Of a stretch of 64,000 bases of DNA, positions 32,833-46,163 are shown one piece after another. Within the stretch, counting starts at the first letter, position 1. Each line of letters opens with the position of its first letter. The notes beneath the pieces are model-generated. The model worked only from the letters and a program-made list of their open reading frames with translations. It searched no databases and had not been told where the DNA came from. Origin of the DNA: Fasciolopsis buskii (lineage: Eukaryota; Platyhelminthes; Trematoda; Plagiorchiida; Fasciolidae); NCBI GenBank assembly GCA_008360955.1, contig LUCM01007910.1, positions 1 to 64,000 on the forward strand, in the 5' to 3' direction. Made by a program: the position numbers and the translations under genes.

Positions 32833-33539
32833 TCTTCATGCAAATCGGCACAATCAACGACTCACACCGCTCCCTAGAAATGAATTCTCCTGTCTAGATT
32901 CATCCCAGGAGTTGTGTTAACCCTGCTGCTATTATTCTGCCACCAACCTTGAAAAAGGTAAAGGCAACCAATCTGGTCCAGCTGAATTATGCCTTTGAAG
33001 GATACATATCTGCCTGATTACCTCCATTTGGGACCAGTAACTATAGCATTGGTTTGATTGTGGACACAAGTGGGCCAATTAAACTGCTCCGTAACTTATG
33101 CTACCCAATCTTCCAGTCGGAAGTCTTGAGAACAAGTCAGTATACCGTCGGATTATCTAACTAATTGGCCTACGCTCGGCTGCTGTGGACCAGCATTTCC
33201 AGCCATCTGGCAAAGGTCACGACTATTTCAGATAACTGCAGGATTTTCCCCTAACCACCAATATCTCAGGCTCCTGGTCAGCTGATGCTCAAAAGGTTTA
33301 CGCCTCTCATCGCATGCTGCTTCCGGAGGGGACAGATCTGCAAGTTTCCAACAGGGTAGCTGAAGTCAAGGATATTCATCGTTCTTGAGGTTTACATGAC
33401 CTACACTGTTATGCAGCATTTGACGGCCGTGACAGGATAACTAAAGATGCAGGCTAAAAAACTGACTGTTTTTCACACTTTAACAAACTTAATATAAAAC
33501 ACAGTATAATAGTGAACCGCTTGGTCAAATGCATACTAT

Positions 33540-33780
33540 AATGAGGGAGATGTGATGGACATTCACGCAAGAACCAGCTTATTGATCCTGTTTTGAAGAT
33601 GGAAACACAGTAAGCTGCCGGGTCCATATAAAGTGAGAGGGCGTTCCACAGCCTAATATCCGAGGGATGAGTGATAACAAAACAAGTGCGAAATCTGGCA
33701 CCAGAAACTTCAACAGAGGGACGAAACTTTATAAAGATGAGAGAAGTCATCTCTACCTGTTCTATCGGTTTCATCTAAAT
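33540..33780 (-). pseudogene. CR1-like LINE fragment, C-terminal end
   Basis: The minus strand encodes RFRTCFVITHPSDIRLWN, then ALSLYMDPAAYCVSIFKTGS. This matches the end of CR1-like ORF2 proteins ('FxxRVxxxWNSLPxxVVxAxSVxxFKxxLD'). Only the tail was recognised; upstream RT motifs are not visible. Confidence 0.65.
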
Positions 33781-36700
33781 CAGGCTATATAATGTATAAA
33801 CGGTGACTGTTGTAAATAACGACAAAGTTTCTTTTACAACGAACGCTGACGTTGAACAATTTCCAGAACAACTGTCAATCCCGAATTGGTTGCCTGTCTG
33901 ACAGGCTTTCCGGAGGGCTAAGTAACAACAAAATAAGTGCTTCCCTTTCACTTCAAACATAACAGATATGCTTTGTTTTGGAATATCCTTCTTGGGGCCC
34001 GAAAGACTGTTGTTTTGGTAGGTCTCCCTGGGACTACTTGATAATCGCTTATCAAGAAAGCACAAACTAAATTATTCTGGTATAATAAATATCAATAAAT
34101 ATATCAAAAGACAAAATTTAACACAGTGACGTTAACGCCTCGCGCTGGCATATCGGGAACCTTTAGCAGTCTCCTGGTCAATCAGACGTTTCCAAAAAAT
34201 TACACAAAAATTTACTGCACCAAATTCTTTGGTGAGTTTGCAGCAACCGCAAAATGACTGTGCCCGACTTCGAAAAACAATTTGCTGTAACAATTAATTA
34301 GGTGTTTAAATCAGTGCAATCTAGTACTACGCAAATATTTTAAAGTCGGGTTCCGCCAAATAATATTCTTCACTTTGACCGCTGTTTACCTTTCCCTTAG
34401 CTTACATCAGCACCAGTATCGTTCAGGATCTCAGACGAAATGACTAGTGTCAGTCTTTATTATAAATGTCATTTACTTAAATATTGACTCCCCCGATTTG
34501 TGAAAAGTTAAAATCAATGGTTTTAGATTGCGTTTAGTAATAAGGTTGCAACTACAAACATTTGCAAACGTGCGTAATAAGCCTGCAGTTAAGTGGTTTT
34601 CAATAAGCTGAAAACGAGTACTCTGAAACAAAGCTGTGTTACAAAAGGGGTAAAGACCCCCGCCTTTATCCTTTTTTGCATCCATGGACAGCAGTGATTT
34701 GATGAACAACAACGCTGATCCAGGTGACACATCAAAACCAGCAATGGGATCTCTCTGTTCTCCAAGGCAATAAAAAATGAAGGACTCCATGGTTTCAAAC
34801 ATAAAATTGGTCATCACAAAGAGTAACCAGAAGATTGGTGACACAAGCAATAAACTTGCTTAGATAAAGAAGCAGAAAATATACTCGCCGCAAGAACGCT
34901 GCTGCATACACCTTCCTCATTCTGACTGGTTGTAAAAAAGAGGGCCAGAACCGTAGTCAACCGGCTGACACAGACTATTGTTGGGTGCCCGCTTTGGCTT
35001 GATAACAGATACACGACCGCGGTGGCGGTCGTTGTTGTTTTTGATGGATTTGGATGCGGACAACAAGGTAATAAAATATATGCATGTTGTTCTTAGCATC
35101 GAAAACGCGGCCAAGTCGACAGTGAAGTAATTAGCATGCGCTACGGAGACGAAGTCCTCAACCATCCGCAAACAAATTTCCGATCTTACTCAGCGAAAAC
35201 TAGCTGATACTTCAGCAATCGAGCAAATGCTAGCAAACTCGCGACGTGAAAATGAAAATTTACTTAATTTCTATAAACATTGTAACTGTAATTGTATTTA
35301 TATTTCATATTTAACAAGCTTTTGCAACCACAGATAGTCGTATCTGGGATGCTACAAACGTCCCCGTTGTTCGGCTTTGCGTTAGTGACTAACTGCGCAG
35401 AAGAATATTAACATCCCTCCAGTTAATATACTGAGTTTCCAATTTCGCAATACACGTAAGAGGTTTTGCACCTACCTTTGAATAAAAAACCCCAAACAAG
35501 GTTATTATAATAATTAACAACTTTAAAATATTTGGAGACGTACGGTACTCATGGGGATGGCACGTGCCGACTGGTAACTAGCAAACAAATGGGAAATCTC
35601 ACCTTTCAATCAAGCGATAGAATAAATCTATTGTCAGATTTGGACAAACCGTTGCAAATATCTTTAGCAGTACACCTCTAGTTTGTGGCAAAGATGAAAA
35701 AACACCTCCTTTACTTCGAAACGGCATTTATGTTGTTTATTCCATTGATTTCGAACAGCCTTTTAATGGCATGGCGTTTCTTAGCCAGTTCGGTTCGAAT
35801 AATGAGATCAACCTGACGATGATAGATTTTACGGTACACTCACTTCGTCTAACGAAAGTCTATTTGATCTTTTCAAATGTTTGCATTTGGCGTTTTGAAT
35901 AAAGTCTGGGATTTCTGTCGTGTATAAGTATATGACCCATAAAATTTTAAACCGGATTACCGTTTGAATTCAACGGAAGATTGTAGTAATATGTATCATC
36001 GTCATGTACTCTATATGACATAAGTCCCTCCGGATCCTTCCTGGATTTTATGTGATTCCGGAGATCAATCGCCTGGCTACATTTTGTTAATGGGTGATGC
36101 TCGACAACTCCTCTGAGTATCTCTTTCTTTCTTTCATTTTCTTTTGTTAGATAAACTCTGTTAATAGGGTAATCTCTAATTCTGATGTCGCCTGTATCTT
36201 CTGTAAACCCACTTCAGCGCATGTGTACACCTCATTGCCTACCACGACAACTGATAGTATTTTTGAAACGGAACAGCCGAGTGCAGCCAAACAAAATGTT
36301 CCAGCCAGATCACAGGACTTCAAAGCTAGATACTTGATCGTCCAGCTTCTAGCACCCATTTTTCTTCTGATGACGCTTCGACAACAGGACGATGGAAAAC
36401 CCTCTCTTGTCCCTACAAGGGAGGAAACAATTAATAAAATGCTTTCCTTTCGACCATTTCCTCGGCCCCATAAGTCACACATTGTCCTCTCCAAACACAG
36501 CTAGCCATTCATTGTCCAGTCGTCCTTTGGATGCGCCCGCTGATCCCATCTCGACCGCATCCTCCAGCCATTCATCCGGTGATTACGTTCTCCAGCACAA
36601 TTGTTTTCCCGTTACCCCTTAGTGTATCGTTAACCCTTATCAGGAACTCGGTTCCCCGTTGGCCCCGTAAGCTCTCAGTTTAATTTCACAGGAAACTACT

Positions 36701-38480
36701 GATCCAAACGGTCAACTGAGAACCGAGATTTGTGCTTGTGTCCCATTAATTCATAAAATCATATCGGCATTCTCTTCAATGCTTCTGCTTTTTCAGCACG
36801 CTAAATCTAGCCCTATGATGCCTGGACCAAGTGGCGCATCATTTTACCCAGTGATGTCCGAATGAATCGAATCCTTTAGAAATTTCTACTACTGGCATAA
36901 ACTGATTGCACATCCCGACCATTTTATTACAGAAAATGTTTCCAAGCAGGTTTAACCTACAAACGGCGCGTAATAACGATTGTCTGGACGGGAATTTCGC
37001 ATAGCTTTCGCTCGCCCCTATCCGCTCTCACAACTGTTGCGCTGCCCTTGGTAGGCCCTGTAAGACTGCAAACCGAAAACCCAGAAACTCCTTCAAAACG
37101 AGGAAATGACAGTAGGGAGTCGTAGGAAGTTGAGTATATTTGAGAGGAACCAGCCAGTGGAGCGAGCTTAAGAAACCTACGTCAACTTTTGATTAAACAC
37201 GCTACCCGGAGAATCTATTTCATGTGCTACCACAGATCTCCAATAAAGTTTCAGCATTGCCTGGAGTTCTATCTTCGGTGGCCTGGCTGAATTGTCAGTA
37301 TGGTTTACACACGAAGCATGCAGTCAAGCAGAATACCAGTACATTGCTTTTGGAGACAATGATTAAGGCTTGAGCTTCCGAGGCCCTTAGTCGGGTAGCA
37401 AAAAGAATGGGACTAGATTCCCCTTTCAGTGAGCAATCATACTGAAAAAGAGAGCTGATTTTGAACGGCATAACAACCTGCTAGCAAGAGAGAAATAACG
37501 AACACAAAATATGGCCCCGCCTTAATTGATGACTCACGAATACTACTCAGAAGTAGAGCGTGGTCAGTTGTTTATAGATTTACGCGGGACGGTCTTGGCT
37601 GGTAGATGAAGCAACCAATCACAGGAAAATGTTCGGGGAATCATTCTTCCTCTGCGCAAAAATCTGCAGCCGTATAATATTTAAAATACTGTCAGTTTCA
37701 AAAACGACGCGTGAGTAATATGTTTCTGCCGAAAAATAACAACAAAATTTAATTCTACGACTCCAAAGCACTTGGTCGTCTACTATTTTTGGCAGCACCT
37801 GATCATGTGTCCCAAAACAATCTCTTTAGAATTTTTAAAGGGATACACGGGCTTCTCACAGGTATATAATTTTTAACCTATTTATACGGACCCCCCTTTT
37901 GGATGTCAAGCAATTCAGGTTCGATTGTGTACTTTTCTGGCTCGTGGGGACCCAAAGAATACGTTGAATCGGGCCACTATGTATGTTGGCCGAAGTTTTT
38001 AGGTTAGCAGGGAGAATCCTGTGCGATCACTAGCGGTTTTTAGATTAATCTAGTTCAGGACCTGTTGCGAGTCCTCAACTCTCAGGTTCAGTTGAGTGAT
38101 CCTAGTCGTAGTGAACGGGAAGAGTTGTGCTTCCAAATGTCTTGTCGTGTTGCATGGAGGAGCGGGGCGGGCTTCGCCATTTCCCCCCTCTCAACTTCGA
38201 TTCACCTTTGGCACACTATGCCCATAAATGCAAATAATGTGGTGGTTTCCCCATTTTCAAATTTATCCGCGCACAATGCGGCATTGTGGTGTAGATTATA
38301 GTTAAATCATTTGAAGAACGGAGATTGGGTGCAACCAGCACTCAGACTCGGAGGTGTGCATGCAGGTGATTGGTGCATTCCCAAGTAGGATGAAACACCG
38401 GTATGAGCCAGCTGAGTAGCCAGTGATAATTGCCATTTGAGAAGCAGTCTCTTGAGTATAGCTTATTGCTTATAAATCTT
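33781..38480. other. no gene recognised
   Basis: About 4.7 kb with several open frames of 60-125 codons on both strands, none with a domain I recognise. A pyrimidine-rich tract stands at about 36120-36148. This may be intron or intergenic DNA with heavily worn repeats. Confidence 0.4.
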
Positions 38481-38488
38481 ACTATCAT

Positions 38489-39852
38489 TACATCATTATA
38501 TATATCTTGACAAAAATTTTTTCGCTATAGGAAGGATTGGATTATGGGGAAAGGATTTGTGGTGTCGCATACATAACTTAAATACACAAGAACGTGTTGT
38601 GTCAGTTGTTTCATTGTCTAGGGTGTGTATTGGAACGAGGGGTGGGCCAAGGGAGTTGAAACGCAACCACAAATTGCTTTTGAGAACAAAGTGGAGGATT
38701 GTGAAGACGGATTGCGACAGCTTCCGCAGTTCTCAAGAGGCGGCACTTAAACAACCTGGATTGTTGACCTCTGACCCCATACAGAGTCCAAAAATCTTGC
38801 GTCACATTCACAGTGTGGTTAGTCTGTGCTAGATGTGAAACGACTGCGCTATTAAGTGACTTAATTGTTCCAGTGCCTAACCATGCCGGATGGTGCTCAC
38901 GGATGCGTTCAGACAAGCGCCTGGTCGTGCGGCCGATGTAAACTGTCCCACAGGAACATGTGAGTGAATAGATACAAAACGAGGCTGCAGAATCAGGGAC
39001 TTTGTCTTTCAACCGTAACGACACTATGGGGTGGGATTTGAAGGAGATTCGAACCTTGGCTGCGTAGAATGTCTTATTGATAGCGCTAGTCGGTCTTCGT
39101 CGTGCTATCTCTGCTAGCGTGTCACCTTTGAATGGCAGATATATGTATACTGGCTTTCTCTCCCTTCTAGGAACTTCCTGTTCTGTCTCCAACATCTTGT
39201 CCATTGACCTAATTGGGAAACCATTTTCAGTGAATACTCTTCTGACCGTCTGAAGTTCAGCCTCAAGAGTATCTTCTTTGCATATTCTTTTTGTCTTGGC
39301 AGTGGGACATCTAATTGGGTTCCTCTTCACATTAAGAGGTACAAAGCTGTGGAAGTTGATGTATTGCCCATTCCATGTGGCTTTCCTGTGTACTGATGGC
39401 CGAATTGAGCCGTCTTCTCGACGACTTAAACGTGCATCTAAGAAAGCTATTCCACTGTTCAGCTCCATCTCTGTTGTGAATTCCAAATTTGCGTGAGCCG
39501 AGTTGAACACGTTCAACAGTTGTTTAGCTCTCGTCGAGGGCTTGAATACACAGATGTCATCACCATAACATTTGGGTGAGTAGAGCGATTGTATTGACGA
39601 TTCGAGTGGTCCACGTCCCAGCTTTGCCATGAAAATTTCAGCTAGTAGCGAACCGAGTGGGGATCCCGTTGCTACACCGTCCTTTTGACGGTAAATTTGA
39701 TTATCGAATTAAAATTGGACGTTGTAGGTACAAAAGAACACTTGTTGTTTCAAGTCTTCTATCTGCAATGGCATGAGTACGAATCACTGAAACCGAGCTC
39801 GTTCGCCAGCTTGTGTTTTCTCAATGTGCTCAGTGGTAATTTTCAAAGAAAT
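38489..39852 (-). mobile_element. Penelope-like element, 5'-truncated, with terminal sequences
   Basis: In minus-strand order: a terminal segment (39852-39768) shared with both palindromes; a junction straight into the reverse transcriptase (about 39763); RT and GIY-YIG coding sequence to 38611; a short 3' UTR; and a 3' terminal segment (38545-38489). The last contains the TATATATATCTTGAC and GGAAGGATTGGATTA blocks. Both terminal segments belong to one longer repeat of the family, in opposite orientations. This PLE family therefore seems to have terminal inverted repeats, of which this copy retains different parts at each end. Confidence 0.8.
38611..39762 (-). pseudogene. Penelope-like reverse transcriptase with GIY-YIG endonuclease
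   Basis: Reading begins LEDLKQQVFFCTYNVQF, a stop, then FDNQIYRQKDGVATGSPLG and SLLAEIFMAKL, a typical PLE RT block. The 339-codon open part follows (from 39630). It contains the catalytic box YGDDICVF, NSGIAFLDARLSRREDGS, and about 225 residues in, CSCGTVYIGRTTRRLSERI, which is the GIY-YIG endonuclease motif with the Cys pair often seen in PLEs. The RT N-terminal half is missing (5' truncation). One stop codon separates the first ~40 residues from the rest. Apart from that it is remarkably open compared with the LINE relics, so it may be relatively young. Confidence 0.88.
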
Positions 39853-40900
39853 CTTGCCACCCTCAAGAACAGACGGGATTGACAAAGCGCAAAGAAAATA
39901 AGCAGTCCAGCAGGCCTATGCAATGCGACATTTGTTGTCCGGGCTTGATGTTAACTCAGAGAAAATAGGCAAAAAGGGAAATTTCCACGGGTAAACTGGA
40001 CTTTCTGATGTGTTGCATTCATGCTGGTCCATCGAGGCTATCGGTGTAAATGTGATAGACACATATTTGTAGTAGGTAATCAAAAAGATAACGCTGCGGT
40101 ATCTAAGGCGCAGAGCGCAACACTGAGTAATTAGTCATACCTTCAAAAATCTGCCCTTCTCCGTGTGTTTGAACCTCTGAGATGTCACACCCGCTTACAT
40201 GAATCGTGCTGCGTATACCTAGTTCTGACCTCAAACTTTGACCGGGATGCCCTGCGGATTAGGGCTACCGATGTCAATGGACAATTTTTTGCAAGGTTCT
40301 GGGTATTTCACGAAAAGGGAATTTGACCTTAGCTTGTCACTCGCGGAATCTCTAATAAGTGAAGTATGTACCAAAGAAAATGGGTATCTGAGAAACACGT
40401 TTTGCGGAGACGGTAAACTAATTACTGGTACAAAAGTCCGAGCGAAATGCATAAGCCAAGACTAAAAATCTTGAACTGTTACGGGTTTAGATGACCTGGG
40501 AGGAAGCGATATTTACACAACAGCGACGATGGTTTGCCAACGGGTTTCTTGGCAAATGGATAGTGGGTGCTCTTAATAAACAGTAGATCCGCTTTGCTAG
40601 AGTGGAAAAGACCCTTTAGCACCACTCTAAAAACGGTGCGACACTGGATACGTATGCTACCAGAGTGCCTTCAGGTAGCATCAATAAGGTCAACTAACGA
40701 CCTGAGGACGCTTCTAGCCTTAGTAGCCTGAAAGGGTGCATTTTCGAAACACGTGATCTTGTATGAATAATTAACTTCTAGGTCACATACAGATGTGTCT
40801 AATGGCAACTTGATTTGACCTTATGACACACTCCAGGACTTGTTAGTTGAAAGTCCTGTAGCAGGTTTTATCGTAGGGAACTCCATCAGTTTAAAGAAAT
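39853..40900. other. no gene recognised
   Basis: Sequence between the PLE and the CR1-like relic. Short open frames exist on both strands without a known domain. The right-hand part may belong to the 3' end of the minus-strand CR1-like element. Confidence 0.4.
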
Positions 40901-42540
40901 GCCAAACGTTGATTCGCCTTAATTTCTGATTTATGCTAGAAAGCTTCGAATTTCGTTGTCGACTTTGGAAATTTTACGCCGTCTTAATAGAATCAGCGAA
41001 CTGAAACTGGACGGCAAACTGCAAAAAAAATATCGTCGGTGCAATGCAGGAATAGGAGCCGGACACGCTCCCGTGCTGAGGTCAATGGTCGCGGCGACAA
41101 AATGCAGGAGCTCACAACCTATAGGATCTCTCTGGGTTGGACTGGAAGGATAGAACTTTTATGGACGGCAGACGAAAACCCAGGAGATTGCAGCTATTGG
41201 TCAATAGTTTGAAAAGAGCAACGTCGTCGAACGCTTTGATCATATCAAGATACTTACGAATAAGTGATTCTATGGCTTGGGCTGCATTGATAATGGAAGT
41301 GAAAGTTAAACTCTCAGGCTTCTGGTAAGCGTGTCTCTAGGATATTGTGATGTCCGGTAAGAAAAGAACCTGTGATAAAATTGTTGCCTCATGTGCTGGC
41401 TGATGTCGGTTAAGCAAACTTAGTTCATTCGGCAGTAGTCAGAGTCGTAGTGCACGGATTCGTTTTTTTAATGCAAAAATGGCCGGTGTCATCCGCCGAG
41501 AAGAAAATAAAGCAGAATTGATTGAAATTTGATTGAGGTGTTCACAAGAGTATCACCACCCTTATAAAGGCCAGCAGATGGGATAACATTTTGGCCAGGT
41601 CCTCACGAGGGCCTCGTATTTACAGGCATACAGACTAATTCAGAAAACTCAAATCGATACCAGAAACCACGTACTCAATGGAATGAGATAGAGTTGTCCA
41701 GTCAAAAGATGATTCCATGGTCAAAGCCTTTAAGGAGACTGGATTTTCTGCATCCGCAACTGTGCTGTGAAAACAGACTTGCTTGTCACTGTCTGTTTTT
41801 AGGCAGGGACGGTGAATTTATGCTTCCTGCTTCCAAGTGGCCGAGCAGGTTTACTAGTTCCGTTGGGGCTATTTTGGATTGGACGCTCTTGTTTTTAACG
41901 CGTACCCTAATCTACGGCTTGTGGATGGTAATAGGTAATGAAGTTGTATGATCATGGAAATCACTGGCTTTGTTCCAAGGAAGTTGCATTTTCGGATATT
42001 TATTTTGGAAAAGATCGATGGCGAACTATTTTTAGTGCTGCCCCTTGGCTCTAGAGTTACCAATCAATGTCAGTCAAGCAGTTCTAGAACGGTTTATTTG
42101 TTGTTCATCGTTGGTTGCGATCCAAGAGAGATCCTACTCAGGCCAACGATCTAACAGACTATCCCAGTTGAACTGAGAATATGGGATTTGTTTGGACTTA
42201 CCTTCAAAGAGGGCAACTGAAAAAATGCAAGTAACCGTTCCACAATCGTCTCTGGGTATGCGGAAACGTGTGCTGGATATTGTATCAGGGAGAAGGAGAG
42301 CAGAATCGGAATCAAAAATATTACTGTTAGTTGTCGGTGATGTCACCCGTTGTATCCAGCGTCCTGTGTTGGTAAAATGAAGAAAACTGGGAGGGGCATC
42401 TAACACTGTACTCATTAAAGTCACCAGACATTGATGTGGAGTAGGGAGGCCGTTGAACTAAATGGTTGAAAGCATCGGCATTACGTACTGCGAGGCAAAT
42501 GTGCTGTTTGGTAGGCAAAGGATCCCAAGGAGAGAGCTAA
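40900..42540 (-). mobile_element. CR1-like LINE relic (element B)
   Basis: Minus-strand order: SMSGDFNEYSVRCPSQF at about 42330-42430 (GDFN motif of the endonuclease); VTSPTTNSNIFDSDSALLL at about 42290-42360 (the 'TxxxNxLDLxxTxxxxLV' block before SDH); then RT motif A at about 41195-41260, KYLDMIKAFDDVALFKLL, preceded by HAYQKPESLTFTSIINA. The order and spacing suit a CR1-like ORF2. Reading frame is broken repeatedly. Borders are approximate. Confidence 0.65.
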
Positions 42541-44065
42541 AAAGAACAGTGGCAGAAACGCCTAAATGTTGTTATCGAGAGATTCGGTAACATACAGGGC
42601 TGTAGAACGCTTCGATTTCACATACAATAATTCGGTTGCATCCAGTGTTCTCCCTCTGACCAGTGCGCTGCCAGTAGAGGTTCCTCCCGACGAGCCAAAT
42701 CTTGAGCGTACTGCCATGGTTTCAAATAGCCTGCCCTATCCCTGCGATAGACTCCATCAGTCCGCATCTCCCGCCATCCCGTGGCTGGTACCCACTGCCG
42801 GGACCTACTTACAGGCGGTGGTTACACAACGGCCCCCATAAATTACACCCTAAACTCTTCGGAAAATCAGTCTCTTCTGTGATTACGCCACTCAACTTCC
42901 CGTCCAAGCTCTTCGCCCCACAAATTTGTTACTAGTCCATCTGAGAATAAATCCGCCGATGAACATGACACCCCACCTTCATGTACATCCGCTTCAGAGG
43001 CGGTAACTCTAGGATTTCATCTTTGTTGGTCGCAACCGGTACCGGTGCATCTGGCTGAAACAATACCCCCTTTGCCAGTCCAGCCATCCTGCAAACGTGT
43101 TTGTCTAAATCTACCAACTGTGGTACCCCAGGCTAGGAGCGCTGCGAGTGTTACCACGCATGTGCTTGCCATTTCACCAGCGATCTCTCATGCCGAACAC
43201 CTCAGCCGCCTGGTATAAACCTCATCCCCGGTAGGCCTTCAAGCATTTCCCGAAACCTCTGTGAAACAGCAGAACGATGCCCAGCCTAAATCAGTTGAAA
43301 CCCGTAAGAAGTGCGCACCATTCAGCTGTCCAATTAACCACACAACTCCGCAGGTCAGTAGACACCTTGCTAATCCAGCAGACCAACCTGCCTCTACACC
43401 TCGACTGCCGGGCACCTTCAGCCAACTCAATTCGAGTAAGCCATCCCGGCATGAGCACCGCCACGTCGGAGGGCGAACAAACGCACGGCGGCCAACTAAC
43501 CGAAGCCTAAAATTGCGAGGTGGTTGGCCCACTGTACTCACGTCCCTAAGCTCGTTCTATAACAGTTGCTACCTTCCAGTACGATACCAATGCCTCTAAA
43601 TATTCAGAGCCCGCAGCTTATCCCACGGCTTCGATGCACTTATTAGGAAGCCCTACGTAGATGCACTCCCGCTACTCCAATGCCCTTTTTCGTCTCCTGT
43701 ATTTCGAAATCTTCACCCTACATACCAATATCCTCACATGTTTGCACGATTTACCCCTGGCTCCCCCCAGGCTACCTGGAAAACTCTAAATAACTGTATT
43801 TTGCCCGTTGATCCACAACCTATTATGAGACAATTTTCTTAACCCACTGTTCTCCAGCGCTTACTTCAACTGCACCAACCAACAAACACTGCTCTCCTGA
43901 CTCCTGCGAATTACAAAAGTAACGCCTATCCCCAAAAATTCATGCGCGTACCTGCTAACTGGCTCTTCTCCGGCATTTTTGAAAACCCCCTCCACATCAT
44001 CCAGGCAGATTGCCAGTTGAGCCGTGACAAGGTAACCAATCGATCACCCAACGCTGTCCCACTGC

Positions 44066-44105
44066 CACTGACACCATAACCCCAAAACCGGCACCGCAAC
44101 AAAAC
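44066..44105 (+). repeat. 40-bp repeated module, copy 1
   Basis: ACACCATAACCCCAAAACCG followed by GCACC. Similar modules occur at 47469, 49297 (plus strand) and 54041 (minus strand), sharing the pattern CACCATRACCC..AAGCTGGCACC. Confidence 0.5.
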
Positions 44106-44905
44106 CCGCTCTTTAGTTCCGGAGCTTTTTGCATCAGCGTATTATTTCAATGAAACATTCAACGTAGAAGACCACTGGCCGGTCAGCATAATTAAGTTCA
44201 CGGAATTTACTCCCTTAACACAGCAATGCACTATCCAACACCCTGATATATCCTTCAATTATTTGACTCCCACCAAATCCACCTCTTGGATTCCAAGTGG
44301 ACATAATAGTCCCGGTGAATTTTTCTTACTCCTACTAAACTCCCGCTCACTAAGTCACGAAGTGAGGGAGCTAGGACTGTTAGCAGCTAAAAATGTGTGG
44401 TATTATCCTGATAACGGCGACTTGGTTATGAGACTGCAGCTCCACCTCGTCATTTTCGGCAGCGGGTTGCAGATATTCCGAACCAACAGACCAAATTTTA
44501 GAGGTGGTTGCCTAGCCTACGCAAAGCAGTCACACAGCTTCTATTCTGCATCAGCCAGTGCTTGAGTCTATCCCTAACACCCTTTGGCTTCACATGCAAA
44601 CACCCGAGCTCTCAATCCACAAAGAATAAATAAACCAACCACTTGCCTCGAATAATTTGAACATCTCCCGTCTCACCCAAGCCATCCTTTAGCTTAACGG
44701 TTTCCCTCCAGCAGTAAGATAATTGCAGTTGACTTCAACGCCCCTAAAATTTGTTGGCCCTCTTTATCTGCTCCACCTGCCTTACTCAACTTTGTTTCTG
44801 AAACGCACGCTGAAGGACGGACTTAGCATGTGACTACATCCACAAGGTTCCTCAATATATTAGACCTAGTTTTTTTCGCATAGCACTCCCAATGTTAAGG
44901 TTTCA

Positions 44906-45136
44906 GTGCTAAAACCCTTCCCTGGGAGTGACCACAAGATGGTCACCTGTAGCTTCCCTCCCCTCAACAAACCTTCCTCACCTATGTGTACCCACCATGC
45001 TGCCTCTTCCTATAGGTCGACTCGTTGGGACGAAATCCCTGACGCTCTGCAAACCCTCGATTGGTCCAGCTTCTTTTTATCGCCGGACCCGCAGAGTGCG
45101 GCAGACAAACTTTACACAGAATGCTTTTACTATTAA
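44906..45136 (+). pseudogene. CR1-like element C: end of endonuclease
   Basis: The frame begins MLKPFPGSDHKMVTCSFPPL. G-SDH-x-x-V is the final catalytic motif of LINE endonucleases. The frame continues into the linker, RSTRWDEIPDALQTLDWSSF, where CR1-like elements usually have a 'WxxLxxxLxxxDWxxxF' block. Confidence 0.75.
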
Positions 45137-45773
45137 TCGCCTGCCCACTTCGATCACTCAAATTAAGCCCAGGAAGTTCGGTAAGGTTTGTCAGCCCCAA
45201 ATGAAACTTTTGAAGATTCAGAAAATCTTCAATAAAATGGGAGAATTCCCGCTTTTAGTGCAAGCTAACCGCTTGCGACAACAATATCTTGTATAGTCCG
45301 AACTAAGGTTGAAAGGGCAGGAAATATCACCTACTGGGTCGCCTAAGTCGATTCGGTAGACTTCCTACATTTTCAACGCTCGCTCCTAGCCCAAATCGTC
45401 GGCCATTTCGAACTTTATCATATTCAACTGTCGACGCATAGTTTTCCCCGTGGGCACCACAAAAGCATTCAATGCATACTTCCCTTTTACTCCCATTAGT
45501 GACAATCTGCCACAGTCTGAAACCCACGCCATACTGGCTTCAGTCAGATCATCCCCCACGGATCGGGCACCGATGTCATCCCAAATCCTACTTCACAGCA
45601 CTGGTCCAGATCTTCCTCTGTTCCTTCTAAATCCGTTCCCGCTCTCCATGTCTGGCCCTATTTAATAGTCAAAATGAAAGACCATCATTATTGTTCCACG
45701 CCACTGAGAAGGTTCCATCCCTGACCCTGAAAAACTTTTCCCTAATAACCGCAACCCATTTCTATCCAGCCTT

Positions 45774-46163
45774 ATGGAAAATGTTAATGGACAGCTGGTT
45801 ACGTCCCTTCCAACTCGCAACCATGTCAACACATTCCCACAGGGCATCCAGAGGGGCCAATCTTGCTTCAATTGTCAGTTTGTCTTTATGAACCTAGTCA
45901 CCCAGAGGGCTGAATCCCACCGGTTGATGCTCGCAATCTTTTTTGAGCTGTCAAAAGCGTTCGGACACGTTTCTCATTCCCGACCCTTGGCCAAAATGAG
46001 AACATATGGAATAATAAATCAACTTTGCCTTGGTTATCGTTCTACCTTTCTGATCGCATTCAGGTTGTCACTATTAGAGGCTGTTTTCCTCAGCCTTTCG
46101 GTATTACCAGTGGGGCAAATCAAAGTAGCGTTCTTGGTCTTCTACTATTTCTGCTATAAATAA
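45774..46163 (+). pseudogene. CR1-like element C: reverse transcriptase fragment
   Basis: Contains GIQRGQSCFNCQFVFMNLVT (the 'QHGFxxxxSCxTNL' region, damaged) and FFELSKAFGHVSHSRPLAKM (motif A, with Gly for the catalytic Asp position in AFD). Then RTYGIINQLCLGYRSTFL follows. Loss of the motif A Asp and the FAHD box downstream mean it is catalytically dead. Confidence 0.8.

Noticed and set aside
34473..34850. A 125-codon minus-strand open frame
   Set aside because: No motif and no phase-compatible splice sites linking it to the EF-hand gene; considered as a missing 5' exon and not supported.
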